49,662 nucleotides of DNA from an uncultured Bacilli bacterium (GTDB lineage: Bacteria; Bacillota_I; Bacilli_A; RF39; UBA660): contig CAKOPW010000010.1 of NCBI GenBank assembly GCA_934101115.1, forward strand, positions 1 to 49,662. Direction: 5' to 3'. The notes under the pieces were generated by a model. That model saw only the letters and a program-made list of their open reading frames with translations, was not told the origin of the DNA and ran no database searches. Positions 40,144 to 48,406 of this stretch are shown one piece after another (within the stretch, counting starts at the first letter, position 1; every line of letters starts with the position of its first letter). Both the position numbers and the translations under genes were made by a program.

Positions 40144-41067
40144 ATGAATACAGAAAACCCAAGTATAATAAAAATGTATGGAGAAGTATTAACTGATAAA
40201 GAATTTTTAACAAATCCAGCTATATCAAGAGATGAAGAAATCAATCAAATGATTTTGGCTTTAATAACTCCTGATAAAAGTGCTCTTCTTGTAGGTAAAC
40301 CCGGAATAGGTAAAACAGCTTTAGTAGAGGGATTAGCATATAGAATCAGTAAAGGTTTAGTTCCTCCAATCTTAGCAGGATGGAAAATCATAAAGATTAA
40401 TGTTCCAGCTTTATTAGGAAAAATCATTGTTAATGGTGTAGAAGTTTCAAAATTACAAGTTTTAATATCAGAATTAGATAATGTTGAAAAAACAATCCTT
40501 TTTATCGATGAAGTTCATTTGCTTGCATCAAGAAATACTGATGGAGAAGTTGACTTTGCCAATATGCTAAAACCATATTTGGATAGAGGAAGAATTCTTA
40601 TGATTGGTGCTACAACAAGTGAAGAATATGAACAATACATTTTAAGAGATCGTGCTTTTGTAAGACGTTTTATAAAAATAGATGTTGCTGAATTGCAAGG
40701 AGATGCAGTAGTTCAAGTATTATTAGGTACAGTTCCTAAATTTGAACAAAAAATGGGAATAAAACTAAATTATTCGGATTATCAACAAGAAAAAATATTT
40801 ACATGGCTTGTAAAATATACCAGTGAATATAAAAGAATTTATGAAATCCAAAGCAGATATCCTGATATATGTCTAACAATAATTTCTAGTGCTTTTTCTT
40901 ATGCAGCATTTGAAGGATCACCTATTGTATCCCTAAAGCACATATATTTAGCTATGAAAAATACCAAAGCAATCTATGATGATTCTAAACAAAAAGCTAT
41001 AGATGAATTAAAAACTGAATTTAGAGATTTATTTATAAAAGAAGGAATAGATCCTGATCAAATATAA
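40144..41067 (+). CDS. Stand-alone Clp-type AAA+ ATPase, pore loop altered
   Basis: A single AAA module like D1 of ClpA/B/C: Walker A GKPGIGKT (51-58), VEGLAYRISKGLVPPIL, Walker B ILFIDEVHLL (118-127), VDFANMLKPYLDRGRI, sensor 1 MIGATTSEEY (153-162) and arginine finger AFVRRF (171-176), then a helical lid. The first pore loop, in Clp D1 domains usually G-x-x-Y/F-R-G-E-F-E, is LGKIIVNGVEVSK here (91-103) and lacks the aromatic. There is no N-domain, no D2, no ClpP loop. At 307 residues it is less than half a Clp protein. It may remodel a single partner or act as a switch; target unknown. The ATG at 40144 is set by GGTGA at 40134-40138. Confidence 0.78.
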   Translation: MNTENPSIIKMYGEVLTDKEFLTNPAISRDEEINQMILALITPDKSALLVGKPGIGKTALVEGLAYRISKGLVPPILAGWKIIKINVPALLGKIIVNGVEVSKLQVLISELDNVEKTILFIDEVHLLASRNTDGEVDFANMLKPYLDRGRILMIGATTSEEYEQYILRDRAFVRRFIKIDVAELQGDAVVQVLLGTVPKFEQKMGIKLNYSDYQQEKIFTWLVKYTSEYKRIYEIQSRYPDICLTIISSAFSYAAFEGSPIVSLKHIYLAMKNTKAIYDDSKQKAIDELKTEFRDLFIKEGIDPDQI

Positions 41068-41094
41068 AAGACTTCACGTTACTGAAGTCTTTTT
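41067..41094. terminator. Bidirectional terminator between convergent genes
   Basis: Stem AAAGACTTCA (41067-41076) / TGAAGTCTTT (41083-41092), 6-nt loop, T-rich on the + strand; A-run upstream gives a T-run for the - strand. The last codons of the radical SAM gene lie in the 3' arm. Confidence 0.82.
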
Positions 41095-42002
41095 CCTTGA
41101 TATGAATCTCTTTTTACCATTTCTTTATCGATATCATTTAAAACACAAAATTTTTTAATTAACCAAGTAGGTTCAATCAAATCTTCTTTAACAGGATCTC
41201 CTGTAATTCTTTCAATTACTATTTTAGGATCAAGATATTCTAATTGGTTGATAACTATATCTATATATTCTTCTTTAGATAATACATGAAAATGTGTTCT
41301 GTTATATAAAGTTTCTAAAGCTGTATCTTTAATAATATGTAACATATGAATTTTTATTCCATCTATATTAAGACTATTTAAATATTTTACTGTATCAATC
41401 ATCATCTCTTTAGTCTCAAAAGGTAATCCGTTTATAATGTGAACAACAACTCTGATATTTCTTTCTTTTAATTTTTTTACACAGTTTTCAAAGTTCTTTA
41501 AATCATGACCTCTATTAATTAATCTTAAAGTATCATCATGCATGCTTTGAAGTCCAAGTTCGATTGTTAAGAAAGTTTTTTTATTTAACTCAGTTAAATA
41601 ATCTAAGCATTCATCACTTATTGCATCACTTCTTGTTGCGATTGATAAACCTACAACATTATCAAGTTTTAATATGGTTTCATACTTTTCTTTTAAAGTT
41701 TTTACATCTGCATAAGTGTTGGTATTAGCTTGAAAATATCCGATGTAATAAGCATCATTCCATTTTTTCAACATCATATCTCTAACTTCGTTAAATTGGG
41801 TAACTAGATCATGTTTAATATCTCCAGCAAAATCTCCACTTCCAAGTTTTGAACAAAAAATACAACCATTTGAACCATTTACTTTATTTGGACAAGAAAA
41901 TCCAGCATTAAGACTTACTTTAAAAACCTTTTTATTAAACTTAGTTTTATAGAAATAATTTAAAGTTGTATAACGTTTATTATCCAAACTATATTTATAC
42001 AT
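41079..42002 (-). CDS. Radical SAM protein, YhcC/TIGR01212-like
   Basis: Radical-SAM cluster in CPNKVNGSNGCIFC (about 31-44; C-x8-C-x2-C, the spacing of the YhcC family rather than CxxxCxxC), followed by GSGDFAGD, YIGYFQANTNTY, LSIATRSDAISDE, LTIELGLQSMHDDTL and VVHIINGLPFETKEMM. 307 residues. Homologues are assigned TIGR01212 and have no firm reaction. The ATG at 42002 (residues MYKYS) is preferred to a GTG nine nt upstream that forms part of the RBS GGTGG. It faces the AAA gene and diverges from the next gene. Confidence 0.88.
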   Translation of the reverse strand: MYKYSLDNKRYTTLNYFYKTKFNKKVFKVSLNAGFSCPNKVNGSNGCIFCSKLGSGDFAGDIKHDLVTQFNEVRDMMLKKWNDAYYIGYFQANTNTYADVKTLKEKYETILKLDNVVGLSIATRSDAISDECLDYLTELNKKTFLTIELGLQSMHDDTLRLINRGHDLKNFENCVKKLKERNIRVVVHIINGLPFETKEMMIDTVKYLNSLNIDGIKIHMLHIIKDTALETLYNRTHFHVLSKEEYIDIVINQLEYLDPKIVIERITGDPVKEDLIEPTWLIKKFCVLNDIDKEMVKRDSYQGKRLQ

Positions 42003-42007
42003 TGAAA

Positions 42008-42027
42008 CCACCTAATTAATAATATCA
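42008..42027 (-). promoter_or_regulatory. Extended -10 and RBS of the radical SAM gene
   Basis: On the - strand TG-A-TATTAT (42027-42019), 6 nt, GGTGG (42012-42008), 5 nt, ATG. Confidence 0.5.
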
Positions 42028-42042
42028 TTAAAATTTTATTTA

Positions 42043-42064
42043 TGCTATAATTATTAATAGGTGA
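42043..42064 (+). promoter_or_regulatory. Extended -10 and RBS of the gene at 42070
   Basis: TG-C-TATAAT (42043-42051), 8 nt, GGTGA (42060-42064), 5 nt, TTG 42070. Divergent with the promoter at 42008-42027. Confidence 0.5.
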
Positions 42065-42069
42065 TAATT

Positions 42070-43671
42070 TTGAAAAAGAATATTTTAAACTTTTTAATAA
42101 CTTTAATAATTGGAGTAGTTTTATTTTATATGTTTTTACCTCCAATCAACATAAGTTCACTTGCTTTTTGGACATTTGTTGTTATTCTATTATTCATCTA
42201 TGGACTTCTAAGTTTTATATCATCCAATAATGTATATAAAACATTTAATGCAACAGGAACAGCTATTAATTTATCTAAAAATATATATTATGTTACTTTT
42301 GGAATTTTAGTGATTATATGTGGAGTAATACTAGTTAATGTAGCATGTTCACCACTATTCAATGCTAAAAGTTATTCTAAGAGAATTACTGTCAATGAAT
42401 CAAGTGACTTTTTAAAAGATGTAAGTGAAGTTGATTTTAAATCCATTCCATTATTGGATAGAGATTCAAGTGAAAAGCTTGGAGATCGTGTTATGGGTCA
42501 AATGAGTGAGTATGTTTCTCAATATTACGTAAGTGATCAATACACTCAAATAAATTACAACAATGACATTATTAGAGTAACTCCTTTAGAATATGATGGA
42601 TTTATTAAGTGGATTGCCAATAGAAAAAAAGGAATTGGTGCATATATAACGGTTAACTCTGTTAATGGAGAAGCTAAACTTGTTAAGCTTGAAAAAGGTA
42701 TGCGTTATATGCCAAGTGCTTTATTTAATGAAAATCTAAAAAGAAAATTAAGATTTTTATATCCAACAGCAATATTTGGAACTTCGAAATTTGAAATTGA
42801 TAATGATGGAAAACCTTATTGGATTACTCCAATTTATAAGTATACAGGGGTAAGTATGAAAACAAGAGTGGCTGGAGTTGTTATTTTAGACCCAGTAACA
42901 GGCAATGCTAAAAAATATGATACGGATAGCATTCCATCTTGGATTGATAATGCCTACAATGCTGATTTAATTATTGAACAAGTAGATGATTGGGGAACAT
43001 ATCGTGATGGTTTTATCAATAGTATATTTGGTCAAAAGAACGTTGTTAAAACAACTGAAGGATATAATTATCTTGCAATAAATGATGATATCTACCTATA
43101 TACAGGTATAACTTCTGTACTAAGCGATGAATCAAACTTAGGATTTATTCTAAGTAATTTAAGAACGGGTAAAACAACTTTTTATCCAGTCGCAGGTGCT
43201 GAAGAATATAGTGCAATGGCATCAGCTGAGGGCCAAGTTCAACAAATGGGTTATGACTCAACATTCCCATTACTAATTAATTTAAACAATCGTCCAACTT
43301 ATCTAGTAAGTTTAAAAGATGCAGCTGGATTAGTTAAAATGTATGGCTTTGTCGATGTAGCAGACTATCAAAAAGTAGTTGTAACTGATTCATCAAAAGG
43401 TATTGAAGTTGCTGCTCAAAATTATTTAGCAAGTGTTGATAATGAAATATCTGATGATCTTTTGGAGAAAAAATCAATAACAGTAAAAAGAATAACAACT
43501 GCCACTAAAAATGGAGACACATCATTCTATATAACTGATGAAAATAATAATAAATATATCGCATCAATTAAATTAAGCGATAAATTGCCATTTATAAGTG
43601 CAGGCGATAAATTAGAAATCGCATATTATAACAAAAATGAAGAAGTAGTAAATGTAGTAAAAGTATATTAA
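42070..43671 (+). CDS. Conserved-looking membrane protein with large outside domain
   Basis: Three transmembrane helices at the N-terminus (about 6-22, 32-50, 75-97) and then about 430 residues outside with mixed alpha/beta features: WITPIYKYTGVSMKTRVAGV, VVILDPVTGNAKKYD, then GAEEYSAMASAEGQVQQMGY, FPLLINLNNRPTYLVSLKD, and a C-terminal beta-rich piece (about 460-533) like a small OB/SH3-type domain. I do not recognise the family. The TTG start at 42070 (MKKNIL...) is chosen because GGTGA at 42060-42064 is the RBS; a GTG at 42061 is part of it. The diguanylate cyclase gene follows after 14 nt, so the two are probably one operon and may act together. Confidence 0.6.
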   Translation: MKKNILNFLITLIIGVVLFYMFLPPINISSLAFWTFVVILLFIYGLLSFISSNNVYKTFNATGTAINLSKNIYYVTFGILVIICGVILVNVACSPLFNAKSYSKRITVNESSDFLKDVSEVDFKSIPLLDRDSSEKLGDRVMGQMSEYVSQYYVSDQYTQINYNNDIIRVTPLEYDGFIKWIANRKKGIGAYITVNSVNGEAKLVKLEKGMRYMPSALFNENLKRKLRFLYPTAIFGTSKFEIDNDGKPYWITPIYKYTGVSMKTRVAGVVILDPVTGNAKKYDTDSIPSWIDNAYNADLIIEQVDDWGTYRDGFINSIFGQKNVVKTTEGYNYLAINDDIYLYTGITSVLSDESNLGFILSNLRTGKTTFYPVAGAEEYSAMASAEGQVQQMGYDSTFPLLINLNNRPTYLVSLKDAAGLVKMYGFVDVADYQKVVVTDSSKGIEVAAQNYLASVDNEISDDLLEKKSITVKRITTATKNGDTSFYITDENNNKYIASIKLSDKLPFISAGDKLEIAYYNKNEEVVNVVKVY

Positions 43672-43685
43672 TTACAGGTGATAAC

Positions 43686-45887
43686 ATGAAAAAAATTACA
43701 TTAGGTTTAATCTTAGGAAATATAAATCCTGGTTTTGAATTTGATATAACACAAGGAGTAAATAAATATGCTCAAGAACATGGCATTAATATAATTACTT
43801 TTGTGTCTACGGCTACTAGTAAAGATAGCTTTGTTTCAGACTGCATTTTTGATTCCTATAAACTTATGGGAATAGATGCTTTAGTTGTAATATATGGATC
43901 TCTTACTTTGTTTAAAAATAATGTTGAAATAAAAGGCTTTTTAAACAAATTTATAGATATTCCATATGTTATTGTTCAAGATAGCCTTAAAATAGAAGGC
44001 AAATCAAACTTAATTGTTGACAACAAAAAAGGGTTAAAGGAATGTATAAGTCATTTAGCAGTTGATCATAATTGTAAAAATATTTTATATTTTTCTGGAC
44101 CTAAAGACAACTATGATAGCACGGAACGTTTAGAAGCATATAAAGAAGCTATGGCCGAAAATCATTTAAAAGTAACGGAAGATATGATAACTTATGGTAA
44201 TTTTGGTATAAAAATAGAAAATGAATTACGAACTCTTCTAAAGAAAAATAAAAAGGATGATGCTATCGTATTTGCAAATGATACGATGGCTTTAGCAAGC
44301 TATCCAATTTTAGAACAATTAGGATATAAAATAGGTAAAGATATTTTAATAACCGGCTTTGATGATATGTATAAAGCATCAATTGCTCATCCTGCTTTAA
44401 CAACTGTATCTCAAGATCCAGTTAGACTAGGATATGAAGCAAGCAAGGAAGCCGTAAGAATGGTTAAAGAAGGTAATAACCACTTTTTAACTTTGGATAC
44501 AAACTTAGTTGTTAGAAAATCTTGTGGATGTCGAAGTGAATTTAAAAAAAGTGAAGACTTAAGAAAGCTAACAGAAGATGAAATCATTGAGTATTTCTTA
44601 ACTGAAAGCGCGCTTACAAGCCAATCAAATATTAACCTAAAAAAACTAAAAATGATATCAACAAATGTTTTAAAAAGGTTGAAATCTGATTATACAGCTG
44701 ATGAAATAGTATATTACATAAAAAATGCAATTTTAGATGACGATCAAGCAGCAATAATAAATTATCACGATATTTTTTCGTATTTTAATACTGCAATGAA
44801 AAAATATATCACCTTTGTAAATGATCCAATCATAAAAGAAAAGACATCAACTGTTTTATATAATTTACAAACATGGTATTTTAGTTATATTACAAACAAG
44901 ATGGATAATGACAATAGATTAAGATTAGATAGAATATCTAACATATCTTTAATATGCCGTAAAATGCTTAATGATCAACTTTCAAAATACGATATGTTTG
45001 AAAATGTTTTTGTTGAACTAAAAGAAATAGGGGTTAAGTCTTCATATATATGTTTGTTCAATAATAAGGACAATAATGCCGTTAATTTAGCAGCATATTT
45101 TAATGAAAAAGAAACAAATATTTATAGAAATAATGAACCAGATAGCAATATAGTATTAAATAGTTTTGTAAATGAAAAGACCAGCTCATTTAGTTATTGT
45201 TTTTCATTATCTTCAAATGAAAAAGCATATGGTTTTATAGTATGTGAAACTGATTTAACTCTTTTAAATTCAATAAAACTATTATGTGGTCAAATTGGAA
45301 CACTTCTTTATGTAGAAGAAATACGTAAAAGAGAATTAAAAGCTCAAATAGATTTAAAAAAATCTTTAAGAATGATAAAGAAGCAAAATGAAATATTAAA
45401 TAATATAAGTCTTTATGATGAGTTAACAAAAATTTATAATCGTCGTGGTTTTATCGAAAAATCTATTGAATTAATTAACAACAATATTGGTAATGATATT
45501 GCCATAATTTTCTGCGATTTAGACCATTTAAAAGAAATTAATGATACTTTTGGACATAAAGAAGGAGACTTTGCTATTGAAAATGCTGCAAGGTTACTAG
45601 TTAAGTCTTTACCAGAAAATGCAATTGTATCAAGACTTGGTGGTGATGAGTTTGTAGCTATGACATGCATTGATGAAAATATAACTAAAACAACTATTGA
45701 AGAAGAAATAAAGGATAACTTCACTAAATTTAATGAAACATGTGATAAACCATATTATATAGAAACATCTATTGGAGTATATCAATTTAAAGGTGAAGAA
45801 TCTATATTAGTTGCAAACTTAATAAGTGAAGCGGATAAATATTTATATGAAGCCAAAAAACGTAGAAGGAAATCAGTAAAAAAATAG
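43686..45887 (+). CDS. Diguanylate cyclase with LacI-type sensor domain
   Basis: The N-terminal 280 residues are a type 1 periplasmic-binding fold as in LacI/GalR effectors (ITLGLILGNINPGFEFDITQ, FANDTMALASYPILEQLG, ILITGFDDMYKASIAHPALT, TTVSQDPVRLGYEASKEAV) but with neither a DNA-binding headpiece nor a signal peptide, so it should sense a cytoplasmic ligand. A middle helical/GAF-like section (about 290-560) leads to a full GGDEF domain: SLYDELTKIYNRRGFIEK, FCDLDHLKEINDTFGHKEGD and the intact SRLGGDEFVAM (near 648-658). 733 residues. It should make c-di-GMP from two GTP. No RxxD inhibitory site is seen. RBS AGGTGATAAC. Confidence 0.88.
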   Translation: MKKITLGLILGNINPGFEFDITQGVNKYAQEHGINIITFVSTATSKDSFVSDCIFDSYKLMGIDALVVIYGSLTLFKNNVEIKGFLNKFIDIPYVIVQDSLKIEGKSNLIVDNKKGLKECISHLAVDHNCKNILYFSGPKDNYDSTERLEAYKEAMAENHLKVTEDMITYGNFGIKIENELRTLLKKNKKDDAIVFANDTMALASYPILEQLGYKIGKDILITGFDDMYKASIAHPALTTVSQDPVRLGYEASKEAVRMVKEGNNHFLTLDTNLVVRKSCGCRSEFKKSEDLRKLTEDEIIEYFLTESALTSQSNINLKKLKMISTNVLKRLKSDYTADEIVYYIKNAILDDDQAAIINYHDIFSYFNTAMKKYITFVNDPIIKEKTSTVLYNLQTWYFSYITNKMDNDNRLRLDRISNISLICRKMLNDQLSKYDMFENVFVELKEIGVKSSYICLFNNKDNNAVNLAAYFNEKETNIYRNNEPDSNIVLNSFVNEKTSSFSYCFSLSSNEKAYGFIVCETDLTLLNSIKLLCGQIGTLLYVEEIRKRELKAQIDLKKSLRMIKKQNEILNNISLYDELTKIYNRRGFIEKSIELINNNIGNDIAIIFCDLDHLKEINDTFGHKEGDFAIENAARLLVKSLPENAIVSRLGGDEFVAMTCIDENITKTTIEEEIKDNFTKFNETCDKPYYIETSIGVYQFKGEESILVANLISEADKYLYEAKKRRRKSVKK

Positions 45888-45904
45888 ACAATAAGGAGTA
45901 AAAA

Positions 45905-48058
45905 ATGAACGAATTAGTAATAAATGAATTAGCAAATGAATTAGGAATAAAAGTAAGTCAAGTAAAAACTGTCTTAAAACTTTTTGAAGAAGGAGCAACT
46001 ATTCCTTTCATCGCTAGATATCGTAAAGAAGCAACAGGTGCTCTAGACGAAAACCAAATAAAAAGTATAAATGACTTATATAGTTATTATAATAATTTAC
46101 TAGAAAGAAAAGAGGCTGTAATAAGACTAATTGATGAAAAAGGTCTTCTTACAGATGAATTGAAAAATCAAATACTAGCTTGTACAAAGTTAACAGAAGT
46201 AGAGGATTTATATCGTCCATATAAAGAAAAGAAGAAAACTAAAGCAAGTGAAGCAATTAAACTAGGTTTAGAGCCACTTGCTAAAATGATTATGGCTTTT
46301 CCTAAAAAAGGATCACTTGAAGAGCTTGCTAAAAATTATTTGAATGAATCAGTAAAAACAACAGAAGTTGCTATAACAAATGCAAGTTATATTATAGCTG
46401 AGTGGATAAGCGATAATGCTTATTATCGAAAAGAAATACGTAATTTTATTTATAAAAACGGAAGCATTGTATCCAAAGTAAAAAAAGATGCTCAAGATGA
46501 GAAAAAGACATATGAAATGTATTATGATTTTAATGAAGCTGTAAAATATATTAAGCACTACAGAGTTCTTGCTATAAATAGAGGAGAAAAAGAAAAAATA
46601 TTAACTGTAAACATCGATTTTAATGAAGAAGAAGTCTATGCTTATTTAAATAAGAAAATAATCAAGGATTCAACATCTTTTGTCGCTAAAGTTGTAGAAG
46701 ACGCGATTAAAGATTCTTGTAAAAGATTGATTTTTCCAAGTATAGAAAGAGAAATAAGAAGCGAATTAACTGAAAAAGCTGATAAGCTTGCAATTGAAAC
46801 TTTTGGTGTTAATCTAGAGCATTTACTTTTAACACGACCTATAAAAGGTATGGTTGTTTTAGGTTTTGATCCCGGATATGTCAATGGTTGTAAACTTGCC
46901 GTAGTAGATAAAAACGGGTGTTATCTTGATTCATGCGTAATAAAACCATTTTTAAAAAATGCCAGTGAAGCAGCTATTGTTGGAAGCAAAATTATTGTAA
47001 AAAATCTAATAGAAAAATATAATGTAGATATCATTTCAATTGGTAATGGAACTGCTTCAAGAGAATCTGAAAGTTTTTGTGCAGAATTAATTAAAGAATA
47101 TAATTTAAATTGTAAATATGTGATAACTTCTGAGGCTGGAGCATCAATTTATTCAGCTTCTAAACTTGCAATAGAAGAATTCCCTGATTTAGAAGTTGAA
47201 AAGAGAAGTGCAGTTTCTATTGCAAGAAGAATACAAGATCCACTTTCCGAACTTGTTAAAATCGATCCAAAAAGTATTGGTGTAGGTGAATATCAATACG
47301 ATGTTAATCAAAAAGAATTAAACGAGAATTTGGATTTTACCGTTTCCAAAGTTGTAAATGAAGTAGGAGTCAATGTTAATACAGCATCAAAAAGTATCTT
47401 AAAATACGTTTCTGGTCTAACTAAAACAACAATTGATAAAATATATAACTATAAGGAAAAAAATAAAATAGTTGATCGAGATGAAATCAAAAATATTAAA
47501 GGCATAAGTGATAAGGTTTATGAACAATGTATCGGATTCTTAAGAGTAATGGATGGAACAAATGCCTTCGATAAAACAGGAATTCATCCAGAAAGTTATC
47601 CAATAGCTGCAAATTTATTAAATTTACTTGATTTAGATATTAAAGATATTAACACTGATTCATTTAAATCAAAGTTACAAGAAGTGAATATTAAGGATTA
47701 TGTTCAAAAACTTAACACAGATGAATATACATTAAGTGATATAGTAAAAGAACTTCTATCCCCAGGATTGGATCCTCGTGATGAATTAGAAGCGCCAATT
47801 TTAAAAAGTGATATTTTACATATCGAAGATCTAAAAGTAGGAATGGAACTAGAAGGAACTGTAAGAAATGTTGCCTCATTTGGAGCTTTTGTAGATATTG
47901 GTCTTCACGATGATGGACTAGTACATATTTCTAAGATGAGTAAACAATTTGTTAAAAATCCAAATGATATTCTAAATGTTGGAGACATTATAAAATGCTA
48001 TGTTGACAAAGTTGATATAGAAAAGGGTAAGGTAAATTTAAGTTTATTTAAGGAATAA
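45905..48058 (+). CDS. tex: Tex-like RNA-binding protein
   Basis: Transcription-accessory protein of the Tex/YhgF family. N-terminal helical Tex-N (VKTVLKLFEEGATIPFIARY, RKEATGALDENQIKSI), YqgF-like RNase H domain (VLGFDPGYVNGCKLAVVDK, about 318-336), helix-hairpin-helix (AVSIARRIQDPLSELVKIDP; GVGEYQYDVNQKEL) and C-terminal S1 domain (VGMELEGTVRNVASFGAFVD, about 644-663). 717 residues is usual. RBS AAGGAG. No hairpin terminator follows; the next 55 nt are nearly pure A/T. Confidence 0.95.
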   Translation: MNELVINELANELGIKVSQVKTVLKLFEEGATIPFIARYRKEATGALDENQIKSINDLYSYYNNLLERKEAVIRLIDEKGLLTDELKNQILACTKLTEVEDLYRPYKEKKKTKASEAIKLGLEPLAKMIMAFPKKGSLEELAKNYLNESVKTTEVAITNASYIIAEWISDNAYYRKEIRNFIYKNGSIVSKVKKDAQDEKKTYEMYYDFNEAVKYIKHYRVLAINRGEKEKILTVNIDFNEEEVYAYLNKKIIKDSTSFVAKVVEDAIKDSCKRLIFPSIEREIRSELTEKADKLAIETFGVNLEHLLLTRPIKGMVVLGFDPGYVNGCKLAVVDKNGCYLDSCVIKPFLKNASEAAIVGSKIIVKNLIEKYNVDIISIGNGTASRESESFCAELIKEYNLNCKYVITSEAGASIYSASKLAIEEFPDLEVEKRSAVSIARRIQDPLSELVKIDPKSIGVGEYQYDVNQKELNENLDFTVSKVVNEVGVNVNTASKSILKYVSGLTKTTIDKIYNYKEKNKIVDRDEIKNIKGISDKVYEQCIGFLRVMDGTNAFDKTGIHPESYPIAANLLNLLDLDIKDINTDSFKSKLQEVNIKDYVQKLNTDEYTLSDIVKELLSPGLDPRDELEAPILKSDILHIEDLKVGMELEGTVRNVASFGAFVDIGLHDDGLVHISKMSKQFVKNPNDILNVGDIIKCYVDKVDIEKGKVNLSLFKE

Positions 48059-48112
48059 TTTACTAGAAAAAACATAAAATTTAAAAAAAATAAAAAAAAT
48101 TTAAAAAAAGTA

Positions 48113-48140
48113 TTGCAATTATTACACATTATGGTATAAT
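48113..48140 (+). promoter_or_regulatory. tRNA operon promoter
   Basis: TTGCAA (48113-48118), 16 nt, TG-G-TATAAT (-10 at 48135-48140), preceded by A/T tracts (48070-48110) that would serve as an UP element. Confidence 0.7.
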
Positions 48141-48157
48141 TTAAATTGCTTACTTAA

Positions 48158-48231
48158 GCGGATGTAGTTTAATGGTAGAGCTTCAGCCTTCCAAGCTGAT
48201 AACGTGGGTTCGATTCCCATCATCCGCTCCA
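48158..48231 (+). tRNA. tRNA-Gly (anticodon TCC)
   Basis: 74 nt with encoded CCA. Acceptor GCGGATG / CATCCGC plus discriminator T, anticodon loop CTTCCAA (TCC), T-loop GGTTCGATTCC. D-arm reads GTTTAATGGTAGAGC. Confidence 0.96.
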
Positions 48232-48237
48232 AAAGAT

Positions 48238-48313
48238 GCCCAATTAGCTCAGTCGGTAGAGCGCACGGCTGTTAACCGTTAGGTCGTAGGTTCGAGTCCT
48301 ACATTGGGCGCCA
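48238..48313 (+). tRNA. tRNA-Asn (anticodon GTT)
   Basis: 76 nt with encoded CCA. Acceptor GCCCAAT / ATTGGGC plus discriminator G, anticodon loop CTGTTAA (GTT), T-arm GTAGGTTCGAGTCCTAC. Six nt after tRNA-Gly; same transcript. Confidence 0.96.
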
Positions 48314-48324
48314 TTTAGTAAGTA

Positions 48325-48353
48325 AAAGCATGGTAAATAGCCGTGCTTTTTTT
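48325..48353 (+). terminator. Terminator after the tRNA pair
   Basis: Stem AAAGCATGG (48325-48333) / CCGTGCTTT (48341-48349), one G-T pair, 7-nt loop, T7. Confidence 0.82.
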
Positions 48354-48373
48354 ATTTAATAATATAATAATTA

Positions 48374-48382
48374 TGATATAAT
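48374..48382 (+). promoter_or_regulatory. Extended -10 of the gene at 48407
   Basis: TG-A-TATAAT at 48374-48382; RBS TAGGAGTGG follows at 48392-48400. Confidence 0.5.
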
Positions 48383-48406
48383 TAATTACAATAGGAGTGG
48401 TCGTAT

